A stretch of DNA of 47,955 nucleotides from Ga0077527 sp021300125 (GCA_046339595.1 JBKDUF010000142.1:1-47955); one strand, 5' to 3'; numbered from the stretch's first letter, positions 1 through 8,984 are shown. Translations and numbers: made by a program. The notes: generated by a model from the sequence alone, not told the origin.

Positions 1-173
1 GCGGTGGTCCGGCCAAGATCGTGCTGCGCAACTACGGCATCGGCGCGCAGATCCTGCGCGACCTCGGCGTCAAGCGCATGCGCGTGATGGCGCAGCCGCT
101 GCGCATGCCGAGCATGGCCGGCTTCGACCTTGAAGTGACCGGCTACCTGCAGCCGCCGGCCAAACAGTCATAG
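1..173 (+). CDS. ribBA: RibBA, 3' end only (DHBP synthase / GTP cyclohydrolase II)
   Basis: The last 56 codons of a gene whose start lies outside the window; reading frame begins at base 3 and ends with TAG at 171-173. The visible peptide contains NYGIGAQILRDLGV, the C-terminal signature of the GTP cyclohydrolase II domain that follows the 3,4-dihydroxy-2-butanone 4-phosphate synthase domain in RibBA. The tail (MRVMAQPLRMPSMAGFDLEV) differs from the usual LLTNNPxK version, so the cyclohydrolase half may be degenerate, but its zinc-binding cysteines are not visible here. The gene is 9 bases upstream of ribH, which supplies the next riboflavin enzyme, so the two are probably co-transcribed. Confidence 0.85.
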   Translation, partial: GGPAKIVLRNYGIGAQILRDLGVKRMRVMAQPLRMPSMAGFDLEVTGYLQPPAKQS

Positions 174-182
174 GACATCATC

Positions 183-656
183 ATGGGGCGTTACGACGGA
201 ATCGAGGAACTTGAACCCGGGCTGGACGGTGCCGGGCTGCGCATCGGCATCGTGGTCGGCCGTTTCAATGCCGATATCGGTGACGGCCTGCTGTCGTCCT
301 GCACCGCCGCGCTGATCAAGCATGGCGTCGCGAAATCCGACATGCTGATCGCGACCGTGCCCGGGGCGCTGGAAATCCCGCTCGCGCTGAAGACGATGGC
401 GCAGTCCGGGCGTTTCGATGCGCTGGTGGCGCTGGGCGCAGTGATCCGCGGCGAGACCTACCACTTCGAGGTGGTGTCGAATGAATCGGCGCGCGGCATC
501 GGCGAGGTGCAGCTCGCCACCGGCGTGCCGGTGGCCAACGGCATCCTCACCACCGAGGACGATGACCAGGCCGAGGTGCGCATGGCGCAGAAGGGCCTCG
601 ACTGCGCGCTCGCGGCGATCGAGATGGCGAGGCTGCTGCCGCGGCTCGGCCGATAG
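183..656 (+). CDS. ribH: 6,7-dimethyl-8-ribityllumazine synthase
   Basis: 157 residues, the normal size of lumazine synthase. The enzyme condenses 5-amino-6-ribitylaminouracil with 3,4-dihydroxy-2-butanone 4-phosphate in the penultimate step of riboflavin synthesis and acts in the cytoplasm as an oligomeric shell. Family motifs seen: GRFNADIGDGLL near residue 25, VPGALEIPLAL near residue 60, and GAVIRGETYHFEVV near residue 87, which includes the catalytic histidine. The ATG at 183 follows the ribBA stop by 9 bases, with a weak AGGA upstream. ribBA-ribH-nusB is a standard proteobacterial order. Confidence 0.97.
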   Translation: MGRYDGIEELEPGLDGAGLRIGIVVGRFNADIGDGLLSSCTAALIKHGVAKSDMLIATVPGALEIPLALKTMAQSGRFDALVALGAVIRGETYHFEVVSNESARGIGEVQLATGVPVANGILTTEDDDQAEVRMAQKGLDCALAAIEMARLLPRLGR

Positions 657-665
657 CTGATCTTC

Positions 666-694
666 AAGTACTTGTTTTTAAAGACATTATTTTT
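666..694 (+). repeat. AT-rich intercistronic element, copy 1
   Basis: A 29-base AT-rich stretch (CAAGTACTTGTTTTTAAAGA and a following T-run) in the ribH-nusB gap. It matches a pattern that recurs in this window, AAGTtaTTGaTTTtaAAa, followed by an AATATTTTT-like run. It stands out against GC-rich surroundings. Its function is unknown; it could be a leader, an S1-binding site or a promoter region for nusB. Confidence 0.4.
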
Positions 695-720
695 GCCGTC
701 CCGAACGGCATGACACTCCA

Positions 721-1149
721 GTGATGAAATCCAGCCGCAGACGTTCGCGCGAGTTCGCGTTGCAGGGCCTGTATCAATGGCAGCTGGCCGGCCCCGAGCC
801 GCCGACCATCCTCGAGAAGTTTGCCGACTCGGAAGGCTACGTCAAGATCGATGCGGAGAATTTCCGCGACCTGCTTGCCGGTGCCACCGCCGGTGCCGCC
901 GACATGCAGGCCCTGATCATGCCGCTGCTCGACCGCGCCTACGCCAGCCTGTCGCCGATCGAGCGCGGCATCCTGCTGCTCGCCGGTCACGAGCTGAAGG
1001 CGCACCCGGAGGTGCCTTACCGGGTGGTGATCAATGAGGCGATCGAACTGGCCAAGTCCTTCGGCGGCACCGACGGCCACAAGTATGTCAACGGCGTGCT
1101 CGACAGGATGGCCGCGCAGCTGCGCGCGGTCGAAGTGCAGGCGCGCTGA
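721..1149 (+). CDS. nusB: Transcription antitermination factor NusB
   Basis: About 142 residues, all-helical NusB fold. It starts with the arginine-rich MKSSRRRSREFALQGLYQWQ, which matches the RNA-binding N-terminus of NusB. The C-terminal motif RVVINEAIELAKSFGGTDGH and KYVNGVLD are the strongest family signatures. With NusE (S10), NusB binds boxA RNA and supports antitermination of rRNA operons. Two starts are adjacent, GTG at 721 and ATG at 724; the ATG is the likelier. Placement after ribH is the usual one. Confidence 0.96.
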   Translation: MMKSSRRRSREFALQGLYQWQLAGPEPPTILEKFADSEGYVKIDAENFRDLLAGATAGAADMQALIMPLLDRAYASLSPIERGILLLAGHELKAHPEVPYRVVINEAIELAKSFGGTDGHKYVNGVLDRMAAQLRAVEVQAR

Positions 1150-1171
1150 ACATTCAACGGAGCTTCAGGTC

Positions 1172-1435
1172 ATGGATGACAAGCTGAAAAAACGCATCTA
1201 CATCTTCATGTTCGCCGGCGCGCTGAACCTGCTGCTTGGCTTCTGGGTGCTGACCATGGGCGGCGATCTGGATCCGAAGACGCGCTGGATCATGATCATC
1301 TTCTTCTTCGGCTTCGCCGCCGTCGATTTCTGGTTCCCGATCGCGCTGAAAAAGAAATACGAGCAGGAAAAGGCGGAATGGGATCGTCAGCAGCGCGAAC
1401 GCGCCGCGCAGGCTGCCGCCGAAGACAAACCCTAG
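1172..1435 (+). CDS. Small two-helix membrane protein
   Basis: 87 residues starting at ATG 1172, 22 bases after nusB, with a GGAG-like site at 1159-1163. Two hydrophobic segments are visible, roughly residues 9-28 and 38-60, joined by a short loop. A charged C-terminal tail rich in K, E, R, Q and A probably lies in the cytoplasm. No family is recognised. Its stop overlaps the 3' end of the convergent hydrolase gene by four bases. Spacing suggests it is the last gene of the rib-nusB transcript. Confidence 0.75.
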   Translation: MDDKLKKRIYIFMFAGALNLLLGFWVLTMGGDLDPKTRWIMIIFFFGFAAVDFWFPIALKKKYEQEKAEWDRQQRERAAQAAAEDKP

Positions 1436-2298
1436 GCGCCCATGCGGCGCAGGCCCGCGGTGAGGATGGCCGCGAGCTCCGCTTCCTTGGCGTCCCAGTT
1501 TGCGGGCGCGTCCACGTCCACATCGAGGTCCTTGCCCATCAGCGGATGGAGTTCGGCCCGCGGCATCAGGCGCGCGAGCTTCTCCGCGGCGGAGCGGGGG
1601 TGGGTCAGGTCGTTGCCGGGCACGATGCAGGCGGGCATGTTGATCGAGCGCAGCTGGGCTTCGCTCGCGCCAATCACCGGTTCGCCGCCGCCAGCGCGGA
1701 ACTGCGCGTCCCATTCGCCCATCGCCTTGATGAATTGCGCGGGGTCCATCGTCATCAGCACCTCCCGGTTGGCCGGGCGTACGGCGATCAGTTCGCTGAA
1801 ATGCGCGGTGGCGCATACCGCGGCCATGCCGCCCTCGCGCGCGGCGCGGATGTATTCGCCGTAATACTTTTCGGTCAGCCGTTTCACCGCGAACGCGCCG
1901 CCGGTGACCCGCCACAGCAGCAGGCCGCGCACCGCCTGCGGGTAACGCAGCGCGAAGTCGATCGACAGGCGGCAGCCCGACGAGCTGCCGCCGATGAACG
2001 CGGGCAGCGCACCCAGGTGCTGCAACAGGGCATGCAGGTCGTCCGCCCAGACTTCGTGCTCGGTGTTGCCGCCGCCGACGCTGACCGGCGCCGCGCCGCA
2101 GTTGCGGCGGTCATAGACCAGCACCCGGAAGCCACCGGCGGCTATGCGCGCCGCCAGCGAGCGGATGTCGTCCATGCCGCGGCGCCCACCCGGGGCCAGC
2201 GCGACCCAGGATCCGGAGCTGCCGAGGATTTCGTGGGGGATATCGGTGCCGGTGAGGGGGACGGTGGGCCTGGACGGTCTCTTTTCAGGGAGGGTCAT
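1432..2298 (-). CDS. Alpha/beta hydrolase
   Basis: 288 residues with an alpha/beta hydrolase layout. A LAPGG oxyanion-type loop is near residue 37, VLVYDRRNCG near residue 60, the nucleophile elbow GGSSSGC near residue 104, and a C-terminal PGNDLTHP segment that could supply the acid. The catalytic histidine is probably in the AELHPL stretch. The substrate cannot be told from sequence. Its ATG overlaps the stop of the upstream Bug receptor gene by four bases (ATGA), so the two are translationally coupled. A role in taking up and hydrolysing an organic acid ester or related compound is inference. Confidence 0.85.
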   Translation of the reverse strand: MTLPEKRPSRPTVPLTGTDIPHEILGSSGSWVALAPGGRRGMDDIRSLAARIAAGGFRVLVYDRRNCGAAPVSVGGGNTEHEVWADDLHALLQHLGALPAFIGGSSSGCRLSIDFALRYPQAVRGLLLWRVTGGAFAVKRLTEKYYGEYIRAAREGGMAAVCATAHFSELIAVRPANREVLMTMDPAQFIKAMGEWDAQFRAGGGEPVIGASEAQLRSINMPACIVPGNDLTHPRSAAEKLARLMPRAELHPLMGKDLDVDVDAPANWDAKEAELAAILTAGLRRMGA

Positions 2299-3272
2299 TC
2301 AAGGCGGATGTCGAGTTTCTGGCGCAGGGCCATATAACGTGCGATTTCGGTTTCAAGGTGCCGCCGGAAATCCTGCGGCGAGTTGCGCGGCAGTTCCGCG
2401 CCCTCGGCGCCCAGGCTGTCGGCCACGGCCTTGTCTGATTGCGCGATGGTGATCGCGGCATTGAGCCGCGCGATGATGCCCGGGGGCGTTGCGCGCGGCA
2501 CCAGCATGCCGTACCAGCTTGTCATCTCGTACTGCGGCACGCTCTCGCCCAGCGCGGGCAGTCCGGGGAAGGCGGCGGAACGTCCGGCCGTGGTTACCGC
2601 CAGCGGCCTGACCTTGCCCGCGGCGATGTGCGGCTTCACCGACAGCGGCCCCAGCATCGCCATCTGTACTTCGCCACCGATGAGGCCGGCCAGCGAGGGG
2701 GCTGCGCCCTTGTAGCTGACGTTCACCATGTCCAGTTTTGCGGCGAGTTTCAGCATCTCAAGACCAAGATGCGAGGCGCTGCCGATGCCGCTGCTGGCGT
2801 AGTTGTACTTGCCGGGGTGGGCGCGTACCAGCGCCAGCAGCTCGGGCACCGTTTTCGCGCTGATGCCCGGGTGTATCACCAGCACGAAGGGCATTTTCGC
2901 GAACAGCCCGACCGCCTCGAAACTTTTCATCGAGTCGTACGGCAGGTTGCGGTTGAAGGCGGCGTTGATGGCGTGCGCACCCGAAATCCAGAGCAGGGTG
3001 TGGCCATCGGCGGCGGCGGTCGCGGCGGCCGCGGTGCCGAGCACGCTGCCCCCTCCGGGCCGGTTGTCGACCACGACCTGTTGCCTCAGCGTCTCTCCCA
3101 TCGACCGGGCGAGCAGGCGCGCAGCCACATCGGCGCCACCGCCGGCCGAGATTGGCGCGATCATGCGGATCGGGCGCAACGGCCAATCCTGCGCAGCCGC
3201 AGGCCGGGCTGTGCCCATCACGGCAAGCACGACTGTCACGATAACCGGGAGTATGGCTGGGTAAGTGTGCAT
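2295..3272 (-). CDS. Bug-family (TctC-like) periplasmic solute receptor
   Basis: 325 residues from the ATG at 3272, chosen because it directly precedes a clean signal peptide (HTYPAILPVIVTVVLAVMG ending in PAAAQ). The frame is open further upstream, to 3482, but that extension is not signal-like. Bug signatures: DWPLRPIRMIAPISAGGGAD at the mature N-terminus, VVDNRPGGG, and YNYASSGIGSASHL. Bug proteins bind organic acids or aromatic compounds in the periplasm for tripartite tricarboxylate transporters. No TctA/TctB partner is present here, so this is an orphan receptor, as is common in Burkholderiales. It is divergent from the hydrolase at 3520 and coupled to the hydrolase at 1432-2298. Confidence 0.9.
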   Translation of the reverse strand: MHTYPAILPVIVTVVLAVMGTARPAAAQDWPLRPIRMIAPISAGGGADVAARLLARSMGETLRQQVVVDNRPGGGSVLGTAAAATAAADGHTLLWISGAHAINAAFNRNLPYDSMKSFEAVGLFAKMPFVLVIHPGISAKTVPELLALVRAHPGKYNYASSGIGSASHLGLEMLKLAAKLDMVNVSYKGAAPSLAGLIGGEVQMAMLGPLSVKPHIAAGKVRPLAVTTAGRSAAFPGLPALGESVPQYEMTSWYGMLVPRATPPGIIARLNAAITIAQSDKAVADSLGAEGAELPRNSPQDFRRHLETEIARYMALRQKLDIRLE

Positions 3273-3519
3273 GGTATCTGGTGTGCCGCCGGCAAAAGTT
3301 CCAGTCTGGACAGGCTTGCGGCTCACGGCACCAAAGCTGCCGTGAGTATCCGCATGTAGGCCAAGCGTTGAATGTCGATGTTCCGGTTTGCAGGGGAAGG
3401 TTTCGGGTGACCGCGGATTTTGCCCTAAATCGGCTTCAGCGAGAACGTGCAGGGCTCTGGTAGCATCGGTGGCCATCAACACAGTACTTCAACAGCAACC
3501 GCAACCGAGGGCCTTGCCG

Positions 3520-4605
3520 ATGACTGCCACCATTCCCGCCACCAAAGACCAGCGGGTGGTAACCGCCATCCATCACTGGGCGCCACGCTTCGTGTCGAGC
3601 GGTGTACCGCTGACTGACTTCGAGGAAGTTACCGCCGGCATCACCCAGTGGGGGGAGTGGTGCGCCGCATGGAGTGCGCGCGCCGCGGTCCACGAGGGCC
3701 TCGGCCGCGAGGCCCTGGCTGCGGGCTTCAGGCTTTCGGCCGGCGAGCACCTGACCCGTGCCGCGATGTGTTACCACTTCGGAAAGTTCATGTTTGTGCA
3801 CGATCCGGAACAGATGCGGGCGGCGCACCGCAAGGTGATCGAGTGCCGTCAGCTGGCGCTGCCGCTGCTGCCGTTTCCGGGCGAGCGCGTCGAGATCGCC
3901 TATGGCAGCCACCGGCTTGCCGGCATCCTGCGCAAGCCTTCAGGCAGCGGTCCTCATCCGGTGGTGATCATGTGCGTTGGCCTTGACTCTACCAAGGAAG
4001 AGCTGGATGTCTATGAAAACATCTTCCTCGCCCGTGGCATGGCCACCCTGGCTTTCGATGGCCCGGGGCAGGGCGAAGCCGAATACGACATTCCGATCCG
4101 CGGCGACTACGAGGTGGCGACCACCGCGGTGGTGGATTTTGTGTTCTCGCGCAGGGATCTCGATCCTGCGCGCATCGGCCTCTGGGGCGTGTCGCTGGGC
4201 GGTTACTACGCCGCGCGCAGTGTCGCCTTCGAGAAACGCATCAAGGCCTGCATCTCGCTTTCAGGTCCCTACAGCTGGGTCGAGACTTTTGACAGCCGCA
4301 ATGAGCTGTCGCGCGAGGCCTTCCGCGTGCGCTCTCATGCCAGGGACATGACCATGGCGCGTGAGAACGCGAAAATGCTTACCCTGGAAGGTGTTGCGAA
4401 AAACATCAGCTGCCCGATCTATGTCGTCGGCGGGGAGCTCGACCGCCTGACGCCACCGCACAACGCCGAGCGCATCGCCGCAGAGGTCTCGGGTCCGTGC
4501 GTGCTGCTGATCGTCAAGGGCGGCAATCATGTCGCCAACAACCGCCGCTACATGTTCCAGACCCAGACGGCGGACTGGATGGCGTGCCACCTGACGGCCG
4601 GTTGA
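3520..4605 (+). CDS. Alpha/beta hydrolase, FrsA/DUF1100-like
   Basis: 361 residues from ATG 3520 (GAGGG upstream). The frame is open back to 3388, but the extension looks non-coding. A helical N-terminal cap of about 110 residues precedes an alpha/beta hydrolase core. It resembles the 2,6-dihydropseudooxynicotine hydrolase/FrsA group. Visible core motifs are TLAFDGPGQGEA, the nucleophile elbow GVSLGGYYA, the acid in GGELDRLTPP and the histidine in GGNHVANN. These hydrolases cleave C-C or ester bonds in diverse catabolic substrates; the substrate here is unknown. It is divergent from the Bug gene, with a 247-base intergenic region that may hold a shared control site, and lies 7 bases before thiL. 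Confidence 0.87.
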   Translation: MTATIPATKDQRVVTAIHHWAPRFVSSGVPLTDFEEVTAGITQWGEWCAAWSARAAVHEGLGREALAAGFRLSAGEHLTRAAMCYHFGKFMFVHDPEQMRAAHRKVIECRQLALPLLPFPGERVEIAYGSHRLAGILRKPSGSGPHPVVIMCVGLDSTKEELDVYENIFLARGMATLAFDGPGQGEAEYDIPIRGDYEVATTAVVDFVFSRRDLDPARIGLWGVSLGGYYAARSVAFEKRIKACISLSGPYSWVETFDSRNELSREAFRVRSHARDMTMARENAKMLTLEGVAKNISCPIYVVGGELDRLTPPHNAERIAAEVSGPCVLLIVKGGNHVANNRRYMFQTQTADWMACHLTAG

Positions 4606-4612
4606 GCTGCCG

Positions 4613-5584
4613 ATGCCCTCCGAGTTCGAACTGATCGCCCGCCATTTCACACACCGCACGCCGCACAGCCTGCTCGGCGTTGGTGACGATGCGGCACTGA
4701 TCCGCCCCGCGCGCGGCCATGCGCTGGCAGTGGCCGCCGACATGCTGGTCGGCGGGCGCCATTTTTTCATGGACGCCGATCCGGGATCAGTCGGGCACAA
4801 GGCTCTCGCGGTGAACCTCTCGGACATGGCAGCGATGGGTGCAACGCCGCGCTGGGCTACGCTGGGCATCGCGCTGCCGAAGGCGGACGAGCGCTGGGTG
4901 GCGGCCATGGCCAGGGGTTTCATGGCCTGCGCGCGCCAATACGGCGTCGATCTGGTCGGCGGCGATACCACACGCGGGCCGCTCAATCTGTGCGTGCAGA
5001 TCATCGGCGAGGTGCCGGCTCGCCGCGCGCTACGCCGGGACGGCGCGCGCCCTGGTGACGAGATCTGGGTGTCCGGCACGCTGGGGGATGCCGCGCTGGC
5101 GGTGAGCGCACGCCGCGGCGGCATCCGTCTCAAACCCGCAGAACGCAAGGCCGCGCAGCGGCGCCTCGACTGGCCGCAGCCGCGGGTCGCGCTGGGCCTT
5201 GCACTGCGCGGCATCGCGCGCAGCGCAATCGACGTCTCCGACGGTCTTGTTGCCGACCTGGGTCACATCTGCGAACGCTCGAAGGTTGCCGCCGCGGTGG
5301 AGCTGGAGCGCCTGCCGTGCTCTGCGCTGCTGCGCCGGCATCGCGGACATCCCGTGGCGCTTGCGGCGCTGCTCGGCGGTGGCGACGATTACGAACTGTG
5401 CTTTACCGCAGCGCCCCGGCGCCATGCCGATGTAGTGCGTGCGGCCGCCGTTGCCGAGACGCGGGTGACCTGCATCGGCCGTGTGCTGCGTACCACAGAG
5501 GGGGCTTACCGGACAGTGGTGGTCGATTGCACCGGCCTGCCGGTGCCGCCCACGCGCACTGGTTTTGACCACTTCCAGCCCTGA
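4613..5584 (+). CDS. thiL: Thiamine-monophosphate kinase
   Basis: 323 residues, usual ThiL length. The enzyme phosphorylates thiamine monophosphate to the active cofactor thiamine diphosphate, using ATP. Seen in order: GVGDDAAL (residues 22-29, Mg/ATP), AADMLVGGRHF (41-51), KALAVNLSDMAAMGATP (63-79), LVGGDTTRG (114-122), IDVSDGLVADLGHI (206-219) and GGGDDYELCF (255-264). These match the PurM/ThiL superfamily glycine- and aspartate-rich sites. It is normally next to nusB and pgpA; here pgpA follows but nusB is 3.4 kb away, separated by the hydrolase/Bug block. Confidence 0.96.
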   Translation: MPSEFELIARHFTHRTPHSLLGVGDDAALIRPARGHALAVAADMLVGGRHFFMDADPGSVGHKALAVNLSDMAAMGATPRWATLGIALPKADERWVAAMARGFMACARQYGVDLVGGDTTRGPLNLCVQIIGEVPARRALRRDGARPGDEIWVSGTLGDAALAVSARRGGIRLKPAERKAAQRRLDWPQPRVALGLALRGIARSAIDVSDGLVADLGHICERSKVAAAVELERLPCSALLRRHRGHPVALAALLGGGDDYELCFTAAPRRHADVVRAAAVAETRVTCIGRVLRTTEGAYRTVVVDCTGLPVPPTRTGFDHFQP

Positions 5585-5940
5585 AGCGATGGACAGGCCG
5601 GTGCTTGTATCGTGCAGGATCCTCGGATTGTCGCGGGGATATCCGTCTGTGGCGGCCTTTAAGATGCTGCTTTTACCGAATCGCTGCTGCCCAGCAGAGA
5701 CGCCCGCGACGTGGAAACAGGGGGCAGCGATTGTTGCCGGCTGGCCTCTGCCCGCTAATGCGCAACAATGCTCCGCCGGGCTGGGCTCTAGGCTTGCCGC
5801 GAGGCGAAGGATGCGGAAGATGCCCTCTGCCTCGGGCCTTGTGCAGGCCGGCTTGCCGCGCCAGGTATCATGACCGAAGACATGTGGCGTCACTCATTCT
5901 GCATGCCATCAACCGCGATGACCAACACGCCGGCCACAAC
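5585..5940. other. 356-base spacer between thiL and pgpA
   Basis: No convincing gene, RNA or terminator was seen. The pgpA frame is open back to 5605, but the translated stretch is arginine- and cysteine-rich and looks non-coding. The gap is unusually long for a gene pair that is normally tightly packed, so it may hold a promoter for pgpA-pncC. Confidence 0.5.
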
Positions 5941-6432
5941 ATGACCGTTTCCGCGAGCCCGGGTTTCCGCTTTATCTTCCGCCACCCCGCGCACTTCATC
6001 GCCTTCGGCGGCGGGCTTGGCCTTGCTCCGGTGGTGCCGGGCACGTTCGGCACTCTGCTTGCGCTGCCGATGTACCACTGGCTGGCGCCGCGGGTCGAGG
6101 GCTGGGCTTTCCTGGTACTGGTAATGGCGCTGTTCTGGGTCGGGGTCTGGGCTGCGGCGGTGACCGGTCGCGCACTGGGGGTCGCCGATCATGGCGGCAT
6201 GGTCTGGGACGAAACGGTGGCCTTTCTGCTGGTCCTGTTTTTCGTCCCGGTCACAGGCTACTGGCAGGCCTTCGCTTTTCTCGTGTTCAGGCTGTTCGAT
6301 ATCCTGAAGCCGCCACCCATCCGTTACTATGACCGCATGCTCAAGAACGGTTTTGGCGTGATGTGGGACGATCTCATCGCGGCGGGTTATACGCTGCTGG
6401 TGATGGCGGCGGTGTACAGCCTGATGTCCTGA
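5941..6432 (+). CDS. pgpA: Phosphatidylglycerophosphatase A
   Basis: 163 residues from ATG 5941, the start that gives the usual length and N-terminus. PgpA removes phosphate from phosphatidylglycerophosphate in the inner membrane to make phosphatidylglycerol. Family motifs: GLAPVVPGTFGTLLALP near residue 26, VWDETVAFLL near residue 89, FDILKPPPIRYYDR near residue 119 and GVMWDDLIAAGY near residue 139. Several hydrophobic segments are membrane helices. It follows thiL in order and precedes pncC by 24 bases. Confidence 0.95.
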   Translation: MTVSASPGFRFIFRHPAHFIAFGGGLGLAPVVPGTFGTLLALPMYHWLAPRVEGWAFLVLVMALFWVGVWAAAVTGRALGVADHGGMVWDETVAFLLVLFFVPVTGYWQAFAFLVFRLFDILKPPPIRYYDRMLKNGFGVMWDDLIAAGYTLLVMAAVYSLMS

Positions 6433-6456
6433 ACCGGCGTATCCGGGAGATCGCAG

Positions 6457-6981
6457 ATGAGCAAGCAAACCGGGGCCGACGACCAGGCCTTGATGCAGCT
6501 GGCGGCACAGGTGGGCGAGGCGCTGAAGGCGCAGGGACTGATGCTGGCGACCGCGGAGTCTTGCACTGGCGGCTGGATTGCGCAGGCCTGCACCGCGGTG
6601 GCGGGCAGCTCCAACTGGTTTGAGCGCGGCTTTATCAGCTACACCTATATTGCCAAACGCGAAATGCTGGACGTCGCGCAGGACACGCTGGGCGCGCACG
6701 GCGCGGTATCCGAGCCTGTGGTGCGCGAGATGGTGGCCGGCGCGCTCCGCAACAGCCACGCCCAGGTGGCAGTGGCGGTGAGCGGCACCGCCGGTCCCGG
6801 CGGCGGCACGCCGCACAAGCCCGTGGGCACGGTCTGTCTCGCTTGGGGCATCAAGAACGGTGAACCGAAAAGCCTCGTCCGGCACTACGCCGGCGACCGC
6901 GAAGCGGTGCGGCGGCAGACTGTAAGGGATGCCTTGCAGGGCCTGCTGGATCTGCTCCCGCACGCTCCAGATAAATCATAA
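6457..6981 (+). CDS. pncC: Nicotinamide-nucleotide amidohydrolase (CinA C-terminal type)
   Basis: 174 residues, a stand-alone CinA-C domain. It hydrolyses nicotinamide mononucleotide to nicotinate mononucleotide in pyridine nucleotide salvage. Motifs: LATAESCTGG (about residues 29-38, with the catalytic serine), SYTYIAKREML, GAVSEPVVREM and VSGTAGPGGGTPHKPVGTV. The ATG at 6457 has GGGAG upstream. The stop codon lies in a TCATAA context that begins an AT-rich element leading into the recA control region. pncC next to recA is a frequent proteobacterial arrangement. Confidence 0.94.
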   Translation: MSKQTGADDQALMQLAAQVGEALKAQGLMLATAESCTGGWIAQACTAVAGSSNWFERGFISYTYIAKREMLDVAQDTLGAHGAVSEPVVREMVAGALRNSHAQVAVAVSGTAGPGGGTPHKPVGTVCLAWGIKNGEPKSLVRHYAGDREAVRRQTVRDALQGLLDLLPHAPDKS

Positions 6982-7010
6982 CTATTTGATTTAAAAGGTT
7001 ATTTATTTGA
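6973..7010 (+). repeat. AT-rich intercistronic element, copy 2
   Basis: AAATCATAACTATTTGATTT followed by an A/T run. The TAA stop of pncC is inside the element. It closely matches the copies at 13362-13402 and 45921-45958 read on the minus strand. It forms the upstream edge of the recA control region. Confidence 0.45.
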
Positions 7011-7049
7011 TCAGGTGTTTTTATTCACACTACTGTATAAATATTCACA
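7007..7049 (+). promoter_or_regulatory. Putative recA promoter with LexA-like site
   Basis: TACTGTATAAATATTCACA at 7031-7049 has a perfect left half of a LexA (SOS) box, TACTGTATA. The right half is degenerate compared with the consensus ACAG. TTGATC at 7007-7012 can serve as a -35 site, with a -10 overlapping the box (about 18 bases apart), as in other recA promoters. This is the only strong candidate operator in the 203-base gap. Control by LexA is inferred from the gene it precedes. Confidence 0.45.
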
Positions 7050-7184
7050 TTTTTGGCGAAACCGTGTACACTGGTTTCAACGTTGAAGCATTAACCGGAT
7101 TAAACCCGGGGTATATACCAGGGCATAACGCAGCATCCGCGGCCGAGGCCGCCGGACCCAACCACCGAAGCGAGAGGAATGGAC

Positions 7185-8255
<1,071 letters not shown>

Positions 8256-8294
8256 CGGGGCGACGGACACAGGATTAATCCGGCAGTACGCGCC

Positions 8295-8771
8295 ATGCCG
8301 GCTCCAGAACCCAAGCTGAGGGTCCGTGCACTTAGGCACTTGGCGCGGCGCGAGTACACACGGCAGGAACTGGCGCGTGTACTCGCGCTGCACGCCGAGA
8401 ATGAAGCCGAAGTCGAAACGGTCCTCGACGAGTTCTCGCAGCGCGGCTGGTTATCTGAAACCCGGGCGGCGGAACAGCTGGTGCATGCCCGGCGCGGCCG
8501 CTACGGCCCGGTGCGCATCCGCCGCGACCTTGAGGCCAAGGGTGTTTCGGCAGAGGTCATCGGCAATACCGTCGCCAGCCTTAAGGCCGGCGAGTTCGAG
8601 GCGGCGCGTGCGGTATGGCAAAAAAAATTCCGTGAGCCGGCAGGCAGTGCCGCGGAACGTGCGAAGCAGGCGCGGTTCCTGATGGGCCGCGGTTTCAGCA
8701 GTGCAGTGATCACGCAACTGCTGCGGTCGCTGGGCCGTGGCAAAACCGAAGACAACGGAGACAAATCATGA
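8295..8771 (+). CDS. recX: Regulatory protein RecX
   Basis: 158 residues, typical RecX size, made of three-helix repeats. RecX binds in the RecA filament groove and limits filament growth. Family features: RALRHLARREYTRQEL near the N-terminus, LSETRAAEQLVHARRGRYGP, RIRRDLEAKGVS and RFLMGRGFSSAVITQLL. It is 39 bases after recA and likely shares its transcript. Its stop overlaps the ATG of the following 33-codon ORF (ATGA at 8768-8771). Confidence 0.94.
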   Translation: MPAPEPKLRVRALRHLARREYTRQELARVLALHAENEAEVETVLDEFSQRGWLSETRAAEQLVHARRGRYGPVRIRRDLEAKGVSAEVIGNTVASLKAGEFEAARAVWQKKFREPAGSAAERAKQARFLMGRGFSSAVITQLLRSLGRGKTEDNGDKS

Positions 8772-8869
8772 TCCTGATGATGATGCTGTGGAACAAGGCG
8801 CAGGAATACCGCGACCAGTGCGTGTTCTACGGCGCAATGGCCATCACCTTCATGCTGATGGTGGTCTGA
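8768..8869 (+). CDS. 33-residue hydrophobic peptide coupled to recX
   Basis: A short frame from ATG 8768 to TGA 8869. Its start overlaps the recX stop by four bases, and an ACGGAG site lies about 9 bases upstream. The peptide begins MILMMMLWNKAQEYRDQC and ends in a hydrophobic run (AMAITFMLMVV). Two short methionine-rich hydrophobic ends flank a polar middle; it could be a small membrane peptide. No family is recognised. The case rests on the coupling and the ribosome site only; it is too short for coding statistics. Confidence 0.45.
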   Translation: MILMMMLWNKAQEYRDQCVFYGAMAITFMLMVV

Positions 8870-8984
8870 GGCGGCAGCCGCGGATACGCGGCATCAATCG
8901 GCGTGGCTGACCGGTCCCTGGCTGGCGTGGGCGGGCTGCGCTGATCGTTTTAAGCAGGGATGCTGCACTCCGGAGAAAAGGGAA

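Noticed and set aside
5605..5940. N-terminal extension of pgpA by 112 codons
   Set aside because: PgpA proteins are about 160-170 residues, and the extension is arginine/cysteine-rich and non-hydrophobic. ATG 5941 fits the family.
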